From: Natrialbaceae archaeon B1-Br10_E2g27
Lineage (GTDB): Archaea; Halobacteriota; Halobacteria; Halobacteriales; Natrialbaceae
Assembly: GCA_001563885.1 (NCBI GenBank)
Contig: LKMM01000029.1
Coordinates: 1 to 14,172 of the forward strand
Reading direction: 5' to 3'
Length of the DNA stretch: 14,172 nt
The notes beneath the pieces were generated by a model that searched no databases, was not told the origin of the DNA, and saw only the letters and a program-made list of their open reading frames with translations. The position numbers were made by a program, and so were the translations under genes. Shown here piece by piece: positions 7,036 to 13,600 of this stretch (the stretch's first letter is position 1; each line of letters begins with the position of its first letter).

Positions 7036-8499
7036 TCAGTTGTCCTCGAAAAAGTCGTCGAACCGAAGCGTCACTGAAGAAATTGGGAGTTGGCGTGTCC
7101 GACTGCTGGTGATCGAAAATCGATACTGTGGGGAGTGGGCCTCCATCCCATTGGTTTCACGTTCTTCGGTGTCGTCTGTCGTCGAGTCTCCCTCGGTCGT
7201 CTCGTCCGTCTCGACTTCCGTCTCCGTGGGTAACTCTCGGTCAGTCTCCTCGTCCGAGCGGTCAGGGAGAAACGCGGATACACCGGCAGAGAGTTTGTTG
7301 GTAAACTGTGTTACTGGCGTTTTCCCGGCGTCGGCTCCGTCACCCGAGTCATCGGTTGTGTCAGACCCTGGCTGTGCGTTGTCGACTGTCTCGAACGTTG
7401 CACGGATGTCGGTAAACTCCCTCGTCGACGATTTGTTTTGCTCGTCTCTGGATCGATCCGGAGTGTATAAGATGGCGATACTATCGGTTTCGTGGACTCG
7501 CTGGGCAAGTGTGTTCAGAAACGGGATATACGCTGCTGGCTCAAAGCGCTCGAGGGAGTCGATCGAGTCGACGATGACGGTCGATTCGGGCGGGAGTGAG
7601 GCGACGAGTGAGGTGGCCTCTTCCAGTGCGGTTTCGCCATCGACGTGGGCAATTTCGGGCACGCCGGTCGCCACGTCTGAGGAAGAAAACCGAGCGGAGA
7701 CGACCTGTGGAGATTTTTCAGTCGAAATATACAGTGTGCCGCGAGCCGCAGTCAGCGGGTGTAAGAGCAACTCGGAGTTACAGCTTTGGTCGCTTTTGAG
7801 TTCGAGGACGGTTCCAGTGGGGAATCCACCGCCGAGTTCACGATCGAGTGTTGGAATCCCAGTCGAAACGGTACGGTTGAGGTATTCGTTGACGACAGTC
7901 TCGTATGCGGAGACGGCATCGGGATCAGACAGCGGCGTTGCACACTCGGGAATCGTCTCGAGAACCGGCACGTCGAAGGGCAACTCCTCGAGTGTGTCCC
8001 GGTCTGTCTCACATTTGTTGATGACGACGCCGTAGACGTCGACGTCGAGTCGTGAGGCGACCTCGATGGTTTTTTCGGCGGCTGCGAGGCTCTGTTCGGT
8101 CAGAGACGTAACGACGATCGTTTCCTCGGCAGCCTCGAGTGGGTCGGTGGCGTCCGGGCCGATACCGGCCGGACAGTCGATGATGGTCTGGACGCGGTCG
8201 CTCTGGAGGTTCGAAAGCAACGCGGGGAAATCGACCGTTTCGTCGGGATGTGGTGCACAGAGAAGTTTCACTCGTTCGGCCTCGGGGTGGTCGTGGGCGA
8301 CCTCGGTGATGTGGGTTCCGGCAGCGAGATCGCCGATCGTTGGCTCCCGTGGGACGCCTGCGGCGATGTGGACGTTTGGCATCTGTCGGTCGCCATCAAC
8401 CACGAGCGTTGGAGTGCCAGCCCGACTGAAGGCGTTGGCGAGTCCGAGTGCCAACGTCGTCTTCCCACACCCTCCTTTCGAGCCAGCGATTGCAAGCAT
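7036..8499 (-). CDS. MinD-type ATPase fused to degenerate RecA/KaiC-like domain (DUF7125-like)
   Basis: This 487-aa protein has two P-loop-type domains. Residues 1-210 are MinD/ParA-like: deviant Walker A KGGCGKTT at 8-15, VDGD at 34-37, and IIDCPAG at 106-112 with D108. Residues 211-370 look like a RecA/KaiC/Rad55 domain: STGIPTLDRELGGGFPTG leads to the P-loop position, which reads LKSDQSCNSE instead of GxxGxGKT, and a Walker B-like STVIVDS ends at about 312. An acidic Ser/Thr/Glu/Asp linker (about 374-455) joins a basic-then-acidic C-terminal tail (SPQYRFSI onward, 456-487) that looks like a docking peptide. From memory it resembles DUF7125. It probably acts in the cytoplasm or at the membrane to position or regulate the pilus motor, but a role elsewhere is possible. 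The ATG at 8499 is chosen because Walker A follows at once. Confidence 0.85.
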   Translation of the reverse strand: MLAIAGSKGGCGKTTLALGLANAFSRAGTPTLVVDGDRQMPNVHIAAGVPREPTIGDLAAGTHITEVAHDHPEAERVKLLCAPHPDETVDFPALLSNLQSDRVQTIIDCPAGIGPDATDPLEAAEETIVVTSLTEQSLAAAEKTIEVASRLDVDVYGVVINKCETDRDTLEELPFDVPVLETIPECATPLSDPDAVSAYETVVNEYLNRTVSTGIPTLDRELGGGFPTGTVLELKSDQSCNSELLLHPLTAARGTLYISTEKSPQVVSARFSSSDVATGVPEIAHVDGETALEEATSLVASLPPESTVIVDSIDSLERFEPAAYIPFLNTLAQRVHETDSIAILYTPDRSRDEQNKSSTREFTDIRATFETVDNAQPGSDTTDDSGDGADAGKTPVTQFTNKLSAGVSAFLPDRSDEETDRELPTETEVETDETTEGDSTTDDTEERETNGMEAHSPQYRFSITSSRTRQLPISSVTLRFDDFFEDN

Positions 8500-8742
8500 A
8501 GGTACGGTTTTTCCGTTGAATTACTTGAATGTAGACATCGACCGGGATAATCAATATACTGTCAGCTGTACGTCCGGGCACGGTCGCCCAGAAATATACA
8601 TCCGATCTGGATAGGAGACCGCTTAGAGATCAACAGAGTTCCCGAAAGAGAGCGCTCCGAATTGGGTGGAAAAAGAATCCTGACTCGAGCCCGCCTCTTC
8701 GTGGGACTTCCCGGTAGCCCGGCGGTTCCGCCCAGGGTTGGC

Positions 8743-8782
8743 GTTCCGGTTTCGTATGCATCCGGCCGTGCTGTTCCGGTTT
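8743..8782 (+). repeat. Direct repeat GTTCCGGTTT x2 before the pilB promoter
   Basis: GTTCCGGTTT occurs at 8743-8752 and again at 8773-8782, exactly 30 bp apart, about three helical turns. The second copy runs into the TATA box. A third, shorter match (GTTCCG) is at 8725-8730. It is a candidate operator or activator site, or a chance residue of older sequence. Confidence 0.4.
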
Positions 8783-8788
8783 AAATTA
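8780..8788 (+). promoter_or_regulatory. TATA box of the pilB-pilC operon
   Basis: TTTAAATTA follows CCGG in a BRE-like position. The expected transcription start, about 25 bp downstream, is near 8809. That is 20 nt before the GTG start of pilB and coincides with an ATG of a seven-codon frame. Confidence 0.55.
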
Positions 8789-8808
8789 CAGTGGGAACAA
8801 CGACGGGT

Positions 8809-8832
8809 ATGATCGGAGGGGTCGCTCTGTGA
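8809..8832 (+). CDS. Possible leaderless seven-codon upstream ORF
   Basis: An ATG at 8809 opens a frame M-I-G-G-V-A-L and stops with TGA at 8830-8832, overlapping the GTG start of pilB at 8829. The predicted transcription start coincides with this ATG, and the GGAGG that could serve pilB lies inside the frame. It is a candidate for leaderless initiation followed by coupled re-initiation. Only sequence layout supports it; such a short frame can arise by chance. Confidence 0.25.
   Translation: MIGGVAL
8815..8819 (+). promoter_or_regulatory. Shine-Dalgarno site supporting the pilB GTG start
   Basis: GGAGG ends 9 nt before the GTG at 8829 and is complementary to the CCUCC near the 3' end of archaeal 16S rRNA. 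It decides in favour of the GTG start, for which no in-frame ATG is available close upstream. Confidence 0.55.
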
Positions 8833-10766
8833 TCTCCATCCCGGAGAACGAAACCATCGAGAAAGTCGCCGACAAAGTCGGGCTGGGAGACCGATTTCGG
8901 TCGGAGCCAACGTCGGTTTCGGATATCAACGACTACGTCACGAGCAGTTTCGATGGCGACAAACTCCTACTGAACGTTTCCTACGACCGATGGGATCTCG
9001 AGCGTTCGGACCTGTGTCGGGCGCTTGTCGTCTCGAAACTGCAGGAAAGCAAGGCGACAGAACTCGTAATCGAGCGGGATGGAATCCGGTATCTGTATGA
9101 TGGCAACGGTGTTGAACTCCTGGCCAGGGCTGGTCGGTTCGTCGATCAGCTCCCCGACTCGAACAGGCGACTGATGACGGTTGCAAAGCGAGATCCGCTC
9201 TCGGCGATATCGGAACTCGAGACACGCACTGGAAACGTCGTCAACGTCGGTATCGAATCCGGCCTCCTCGATATCGATCTGGATGCGACGGAGTACAGCG
9301 AACTGTTTTCACCGACCCTTGGATTGACGATCGCTGGCAGTTACGTCGATATGACGGTTCCGGAGGAAGCGACGCTCGAGACCGTCCGCACACTCGACTC
9401 TGGGACGACGATACGGACCTATAGCCGACCGAGCAGTATCCCACTGTACGTCGTTGATCTGGTCGATCTGGGACTGACCGAAGCGCAGCGATCGCTCGTC
9501 GTCGACGGATACGAAGCGATCGCCGATGGACGGGCCTCCGGAGAGCGGAGTGCATCGATCGCGATGAATCTGTTGACCGACGAACCGTTCGATCCAAAAC
9601 TGACTACTGTGTTACACAAACACACCAGGGGATATGGCATCCTCGAGGACCTGTTTTCCGATCCACACGTCAGCGACGTGTATGCGACCGGTCCCGTCTC
9701 CTCGAACCCGTTGCGGGTTATCGTCGATGGGGAGTTGATGGAAACGAACGTTCATCTGACGGAATCGGGTGCTGAATCGATCGGATCCCGAATTCGACAC
9801 GAAAGCGGTCGTGCGTTTTCTCGAGCGACGCCATCGGTCGATTCGACGACAACGCTTGCGTGTGGCGTGGGGGTTCGAATCGCCGGCGTGACTGATCCCG
9901 TCTCGACGGGAACCGCGTTTGCGTTCCGGAGAACGTCGGACGATCGGTTTACACTGCCAGCGTTAGTTGCAAACGAGACGCTGTCGGCACAGGCGGCGGC
10001 ATTTCTCTCGGTTGCAGTCGAGAAAAACGCTGCAACACTCGTTGCGGGCACTCGAGGGGCAGGAAAGACAACGCTGCTTGGAACGTTGTTATACGAGTTA
10101 GGACAGGAGACGCGGACGGTTGTGATCGAGGATACGCCGGAGTTGCCGGTAGAAGCCTTGCAGTCGGTCGATCGCGATGTCCAGCCGATGCGGACGGGGA
10201 CGGGAACGGGCCCGGAAATCACGCCGGCCGAGGCGCTCCGAACGGCGTTGCGCCTCGGTGACGGTGCGCTCGTGGTTGGCGAAATTCGTGGTGAGGAGGC
10301 CCAGGTCTTATATGAGGCAATGCGTGTCGGCGCGAACGCAAACGCAGTGATGGGAACGATCCACGGTGATGGTGCAGCGGACGTCTACGAGCGAGTGGTT
10401 TCGGATCTAAACGTCCCGCCATCTTCGTTCGGGACGACCGACCTCGTCATTACGTGCCAATCCTACCAAACGTCGGAGATGGGTCGGATCCGTCGCGTCG
10501 CCGCGATCGAGGAAGTAATCACCAGCGGCGAGGAGGTTACGTTCGCCCCACTGTACACCCTAGAGGGCCACACTGCCGTTCCAACGGGCCGAATTGCTCA
10601 GGGTGAAAGCCGGTTCGTAAACAGAATAACGGGTCCAACCGAGACGTACTCGGATGTCAGGGCCAAAATACGGATGCGAAAGCAGTTGATCTCGACGTTG
10701 GCACAGGAAGGACGCACCAGTCCGGACGAGGTCGCAATCGCCTATGCAACACACCGTCGACAATGA
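8829..10766 (+). CDS. Type II/IV secretion (pilus assembly) ATPase, PilB/GspE family
   Basis: This 645-aa motor ATPase powers assembly of type IV pilus-like filaments at the cytoplasmic face. Residues 1-230 form a divergent N-terminal domain. The N2-like domain follows, with LFSDPHVSDVYATGP at about 280-295. The C-terminal motor has Walker A GTRGAGKTT at 407-415, an Asp box IEDTPELP with E434/D435, a Walker B-like GEIRGEE with E485, and a His box TIHGDGA with H512. All catalytic motifs look intact. No four-cysteine zinc site is visible. The length is within the range of archaeal PilB proteins. Its TGA overlaps the next ATG by 4 bp, giving the usual PilB-PilC pair. The start is GTG, preceded by GGAGG. 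TadA and archaellar FlaI/ArlI are relatives; the order ATPase then platform protein fits either, but the locus lacks archaellar partners. Confidence 0.93.
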   Translation: MISIPENETIEKVADKVGLGDRFRSEPTSVSDINDYVTSSFDGDKLLLNVSYDRWDLERSDLCRALVVSKLQESKATELVIERDGIRYLYDGNGVELLARAGRFVDQLPDSNRRLMTVAKRDPLSAISELETRTGNVVNVGIESGLLDIDLDATEYSELFSPTLGLTIAGSYVDMTVPEEATLETVRTLDSGTTIRTYSRPSSIPLYVVDLVDLGLTEAQRSLVVDGYEAIADGRASGERSASIAMNLLTDEPFDPKLTTVLHKHTRGYGILEDLFSDPHVSDVYATGPVSSNPLRVIVDGELMETNVHLTESGAESIGSRIRHESGRAFSRATPSVDSTTTLACGVGVRIAGVTDPVSTGTAFAFRRTSDDRFTLPALVANETLSAQAAAFLSVAVEKNAATLVAGTRGAGKTTLLGTLLYELGQETRTVVIEDTPELPVEALQSVDRDVQPMRTGTGTGPEITPAEALRTALRLGDGALVVGEIRGEEAQVLYEAMRVGANANAVMGTIHGDGAADVYERVVSDLNVPPSSFGTTDLVITCQSYQTSEMGRIRRVAAIEEVITSGEEVTFAPLYTLEGHTAVPTGRIAQGESRFVNRITGPTETYSDVRAKIRMRKQLISTLAQEGRTSPDEVAIAYATHRRQ

Positions 10767-12463
10767 GCGTCCTCGATTCACTCATCGCGACGCTTGCAAA
10801 ATTCTACCCCTGGGACGTAACAGCCAGTGACGATCTCGCAGACTCAGTTCAGTTTATCCAATCGTCGAACAGCCCAGAGGCGGTCGTTCAGGCCGGCTAC
10901 GCCGCAGGGATTATTACCGTCGCGGTTGCGACACCGTTTTTGTTTCTCCTGTTCCAACCGGCACTTGCGGTCTCCGTTACAGCACTTTTGACACTGGTCG
11001 TCGTCCACACGATCCACAGTGGTCCGAAACTAGCTGCAGCATTTTCCCGTATCGAGGCGCTGGGTCAGGTCCCGAATCTGATCGGTCGAATGGTGCTTCG
11101 GATGCAGATCCAGCCCTCGACCGAGACAGCGGTCCAGTTCGCCGCAGATACCGGATTTGGACCGTTGTGCCGAAGTCTCAACTCACATATCGACCAGTCT
11201 GTCGGGACACCCCAGACTGGACTTCTCTCGTTTGCCGCCGAGTGGGGTGAGGAGTTTCCAGCACTCCGCCGTGCCTGCTTTCTTCTGGCGAGTGCAGAGG
11301 ATGCCCCCATAGAAGAACGGGAACGAACGCTCGAGCGATCGCTCGAGGCGGTACTCGACGGAACACGCGATCAAATGTCCGAGTTTACCGAAACGATCCG
11401 TGCACCGTCGACGTTCATCTATTCGTTCGGTGTCATGATTCCGCTTGCACTCGTCGCGCTGGCACCAGCAGCCGCAATCGCCGAGGTGACACTGACCAGA
11501 GAGATATTCATCATAATCTACAATATTCTACTCCCGATCGTACTGAGCGGTCTGGGGTTTTGGTTGTTGATTCGACGCCCCGTCGCGTTCCCGCCACCAG
11601 AGGTGAGTCGGTCACACCCAGACGTTCCGGACAGCGTCTTCCGTCCGGTGGTCGTTGGTGTACTCGGCGGTGCTGGCGTGTATCTGATCGTGCAGGTGAT
11701 CGAACTCGGCCAACTCGCCCCGGTAAGTGCGATCGGATTCGGGCTTGGAATGACGCTCTATCTCACCTATAAGCCGATTGCAGACGTCAGAGCCTACGTC
11801 CGGGACGTCGAGGAACATCTCGTCGATGCATTGTATATCGCGGGTCGACAGATCTCACAGGGAGAATCCGTCGAATCGGCAATCGACGTCGCAGCGAACC
11901 GAGTCCCAGGCGAAACGGGTGCTGTATTCGCGACGGCCTCACGGCTCCAGACTGAACTTCGCGTCTCCGTCGAAGACGCCTTTCTCGGAACGTATGGCGC
12001 GTTGGCCGACGTTCCAAGCCCTCGAGCGTATGGAACGGTCTCGTTACTGTCAATTGCGGCGAAAGAAGGACGGTCTGCAGGCGACGCGATCGTTTCGATG
12101 GCAGAACATCTCGAGGATTTACAGGATGTCGAACGAGTAACCCGACGGGAACTAGGAGAGGTCACCGGAACGCTCCATCATACGGCGATGTACTTTGCGC
12201 CACTCGTCGCCGGTTCGACGATTGCACTCGCAGAAGGGATTGTCATCCAACAAGCCGAGGAAGTTGCACACGTTCCTGTCGAGTCGCTTGCAATCGTTAT
12301 CGGAATCTATCTCATACTACTGTGTCTGATCTTGACACCGCTTTCGGTCGGGCTTCGCTACGGCCTCGATAGAGCACTCATCGGGTTCGAAGTGAGTAAA
12401 TCCCTGCTCGTGTCGACGCCACTGTACGTTCTGACAGTGTTCGTCGTTGGACTCGTGCTGTAG
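10763..12463 (+). CDS. Type II secretion F-family membrane platform protein, PilC/GspF/TadC type
   Basis: This 566-aa polytopic membrane protein is the platform to which the PilB motor couples. Hydrophobic segments lie at about 45-65, 67-84, 219-240, 247-270, 294-314, 319-336, 475-493, 507-527 and 546-566. Two cytoplasmic helical T2SSF-type domains can be placed, at about 105-215 (RMVLRMQIQPSTETAVQFA) and about 345-470 (YIAGRQISQGESVESAIDVA, then IAAKEGRSAGDAI). The second fits the typical T2SSF pattern better. Two T2SSF halves with extra terminal helices are usual for haloarchaeal PilC proteins, which are longer than bacterial GspF (about 400 aa). It is translationally coupled to pilB through ATGA. 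A stem followed by T-rich sequence begins directly after the stop codon, so the operon probably ends here. Confidence 0.92.
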   Translation: MSVLDSLIATLAKFYPWDVTASDDLADSVQFIQSSNSPEAVVQAGYAAGIITVAVATPFLFLLFQPALAVSVTALLTLVVVHTIHSGPKLAAAFSRIEALGQVPNLIGRMVLRMQIQPSTETAVQFAADTGFGPLCRSLNSHIDQSVGTPQTGLLSFAAEWGEEFPALRRACFLLASAEDAPIEERERTLERSLEAVLDGTRDQMSEFTETIRAPSTFIYSFGVMIPLALVALAPAAAIAEVTLTREIFIIIYNILLPIVLSGLGFWLLIRRPVAFPPPEVSRSHPDVPDSVFRPVVVGVLGGAGVYLIVQVIELGQLAPVSAIGFGLGMTLYLTYKPIADVRAYVRDVEEHLVDALYIAGRQISQGESVESAIDVAANRVPGETGAVFATASRLQTELRVSVEDAFLGTYGALADVPSPRAYGTVSLLSIAAKEGRSAGDAIVSMAEHLEDLQDVERVTRRELGEVTGTLHHTAMYFAPLVAGSTIALAEGIVIQQAEEVAHVPVESLAIVIGIYLILLCLILTPLSVGLRYGLDRALIGFEVSKSLLVSTPLYVLTVFVVGLVL

Positions 12464-12498
12464 CCAGTACGCCCCTGCAACTGGAGATTTTAGTTTTT
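12464..12498 (+). terminator. Candidate terminator of the pilB-pilC operon
   Basis: CCAGT (12464-12468) can pair with ACTGG (12480-12484) across an 11-nt loop. AGATTTTAGTTTTT follows directly. The T-rich tail is typical of archaeal termination; the 5-bp stem is weak and may not matter. Confidence 0.5.
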
Positions 12499-12513
12499 CA
12501 GGAACCATGGAAA

Positions 12514-12521
12514 AATTTATA
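12514..12521 (+). promoter_or_regulatory. TATA box of the 65-aa protein gene
   Basis: AATTTATA, within AAAAATTTATAC, is centred about 29 bp upstream of the ATG at 12547. This fits a leaderless or nearly leaderless mRNA and favours that ATG over the GTG at 12538. Confidence 0.55.
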
Positions 12522-12546
12522 CTTCTAATATGTTTGCGTGGAACTA

Positions 12547-12744
12547 ATGGGTGGGAGAAATAATAGCCGACAAAAACAATTGCTGGTGATCGCAGCACTC
12601 ACTCTCTTTGCCCACGAGTTCGAAACAGCCGAACCGGAGACCGCTGCATGGGCATGGGAGCTAGCACAGGAACTGGCCAATTCATACGACATTTCGCCGG
12701 AAGAAGCCGTACTCGAACTCGAGGCTCCGCCTTCGCCACGGTGA
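12547..12744 (+). CDS. Small acidic protein of unknown function
   Basis: This 65-aa protein is not one I recognise. The N-terminus is polar and basic (MGGRNNSRQKQ). Then LLVIAALTLFAHEF forms a short hydrophobic or amphipathic helix at about 12-25, and ETAAWAWELAQELANSYDI a second helix with two Trp residues. The C-terminus is acidic and ends PPSPR. It could be a small cytoplasmic helical-hairpin protein; the first helix is too short and too close to polar residues to call a clear membrane span. It has its own TATA-like box, the expected leaderless spacing and acidic composition, which support a real gene. It sits between the pilus operon terminator and the tRNA promoter, so no functional partner is implied. 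A GTG three codons upstream is an alternative start. Confidence 0.6.
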   Translation: MGGRNNSRQKQLLVIAALTLFAHEFETAEPETAAWAWELAQELANSYDISPEEAVLELEAPPSPR

Positions 12745-12773
12745 CTCGACCCTCCTCGGCGGCTTTCGTTGCG

Positions 12774-12783
12774 CTTAAATACC
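12774..12783 (+). promoter_or_regulatory. TATA box of the tRNA-Ser gene
   Basis: CTTAAATACC is a good haloarchaeal TATA box. Transcription would start near 12805, giving a 5' leader of about 58 nt to be removed by RNase P. The leader contains a perfect short hairpin at 12817-12831. Confidence 0.6.
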
Positions 12784-12862
12784 CGTCGGCTGGTAGAGTT
12801 GAGTGCAATACGTGTAGGGGACACCGTCCCCGAGTCCGGGAGGGCGAGACTACAGACACGGT

Positions 12863-12945
12863 GTCGTGGTAGCCAAGCGGCCCAAGGCGCATGGTTGCTA
12901 ACCATGTGGCGTCAAGCCTCCGGGGTTCGAATCCCCGCCACGACG
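12863..12945 (+). tRNA. tRNA-Ser (anticodon GCT)
   Basis: The 83-nt gene folds as a class II tRNA. The acceptor stem is GTCGTGG (12863-12869) with CCACGAC (12938-12944), and the discriminator base is G12945. The anticodon stem is CATGG/CCATG around the loop TTGCTAA, anticodon GCT at 12897-12899, which reads AGC and AGT. The long variable arm GGC-GTCAA-GCC is the hallmark of serine. The T-stem is CGGGG/CCCCG with the TTCGAAT loop. The 3' CCA is not encoded. No intron is present. Confidence 0.95.
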
Positions 12946-13031
12946 TCGGCACCATACGGCTAATCGAACGTCATCACACCCTCGATTGCGACACGTCGCG
13001 GGTGAATTGGTTCGATCAACCGTATACCCAA

Positions 13032-13047
13032 CTGGCGTTTTCGCCAG
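13032..13047 (+). promoter_or_regulatory. Perfect hairpin upstream of rpsM
   Basis: CTGGCG (13032-13037) pairs perfectly with CGCCAG (13042-13047) around a TTTT loop, 40 nt before the rpsM ATG. If transcription starts upstream it lies in the leader of the uS13-uS4-uS11 operon. If GTATAC at about 13022-13027 is the TATA box, the hairpin would instead fall just before the start site. No strong TATA box is visible between 12946 and 13031. Confidence 0.4.
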
Positions 13048-13087
13048 CATTTGCAACGCGCACGAACCAGACATACATACACGACAC

Positions 13088-13600
13088 ATGAGCGAGGACA
13101 CACCGCAAGACCAACAAGAAGACGACGATCTTCGGTACTTCGTCCGGATCGGCCAGACCGACCTGGACGGGACGAAGTCCGTCGAGCGCTCGCTCTCGGA
13201 ACTCTCCGGGGTCGGTCGACGGACCGCCCGGATCATCGCCGAGGAAGCGGGCGTCGACCGAACGGCTACGTTCGGTGCACTCGAGGACGACGTCATCGAC
13301 GAGGTCGTCGAACTCGTTGAAAACTACGCCGCTGAAGTCCCCGACTGGCTCAACAACCGCCAGAACGACTTCTACACCGGCGAAACGACCCACGAGATCG
13401 GCAACGATCTCCAGTTGACCCGTCAACACGACATCAACCGCATGAAGATGATCGACTCCTACCGGGGCGTTCGTCACAAACGCGGCCAGAAGGTTCGCGG
13501 TCAGCGAACCAAGTCCACCGGCCGAACGGAAGGCACCATCGGCGTCAACGTCGAGGAGATCCGAGAAGAAGCCGAAGAAGGCGGCGAGGGTGATGAATAA
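13088..13600 (+). CDS. rpsM: 30S ribosomal protein uS13
   Basis: This 170-aa uS13 of the archaeal/eukaryotic S18 type binds in the head of the 30S subunit and contacts the P-site tRNA and the 50S bridge. Visible features are an acidic halophilic N-terminal extension (1-14), DLRYFVRIGQTDLDGTKSV, the helix-two-turn-helix LSELSGVGRRTARIIAEEAG at 37-56, and the conserved basic tail YRGVRHKRGQKVRGQRTKS at 125-143. The C-terminus is acidic (EEAEEGGEGDE), as is usual in halophiles. The ATG at 13088 starts the family-typical N-terminus; an in-frame ATG at 12986 would add 34 unrelated residues. The TAA stop overlaps the next ATG by one base (TAATG), and uS4 and uS11 follow in the standard archaeal operon order. 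Confidence 0.97.
   Translation: MSEDTPQDQQEDDDLRYFVRIGQTDLDGTKSVERSLSELSGVGRRTARIIAEEAGVDRTATFGALEDDVIDEVVELVENYAAEVPDWLNNRQNDFYTGETTHEIGNDLQLTRQHDINRMKMIDSYRGVRHKRGQKVRGQRTKSTGRTEGTIGVNVEEIREEAEEGGEGDE

Larger units (their letters stand above)
8500..8828. other. 329-bp intergenic regulatory region between divergent genes
   Basis: No convincing intact gene is present. The left part holds a weak AT-rich minus-strand TATA candidate near 8518-8528 for the MinD-fusion gene and a short hairpin (ACGG-TTTTT-CCGT, 8504-8516) in its possible leader. The right part holds the pilB promoter, two copies of GTTCCGGTTT 30 bp apart, and a small upstream reading frame. A minus-strand open frame across 8623-8910 contains RCSHCN and EEAGSS, which may be a decayed transposase tail; see the findings. 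Confidence 0.6.

Noticed and set aside
7040..8035. 331-codon open frame on the plus strand
   Set aside because: It is antisense to the MinD fusion. The translation is Ser-rich, low in complexity and not acidic, as expected of a shadow in GC-rich DNA.
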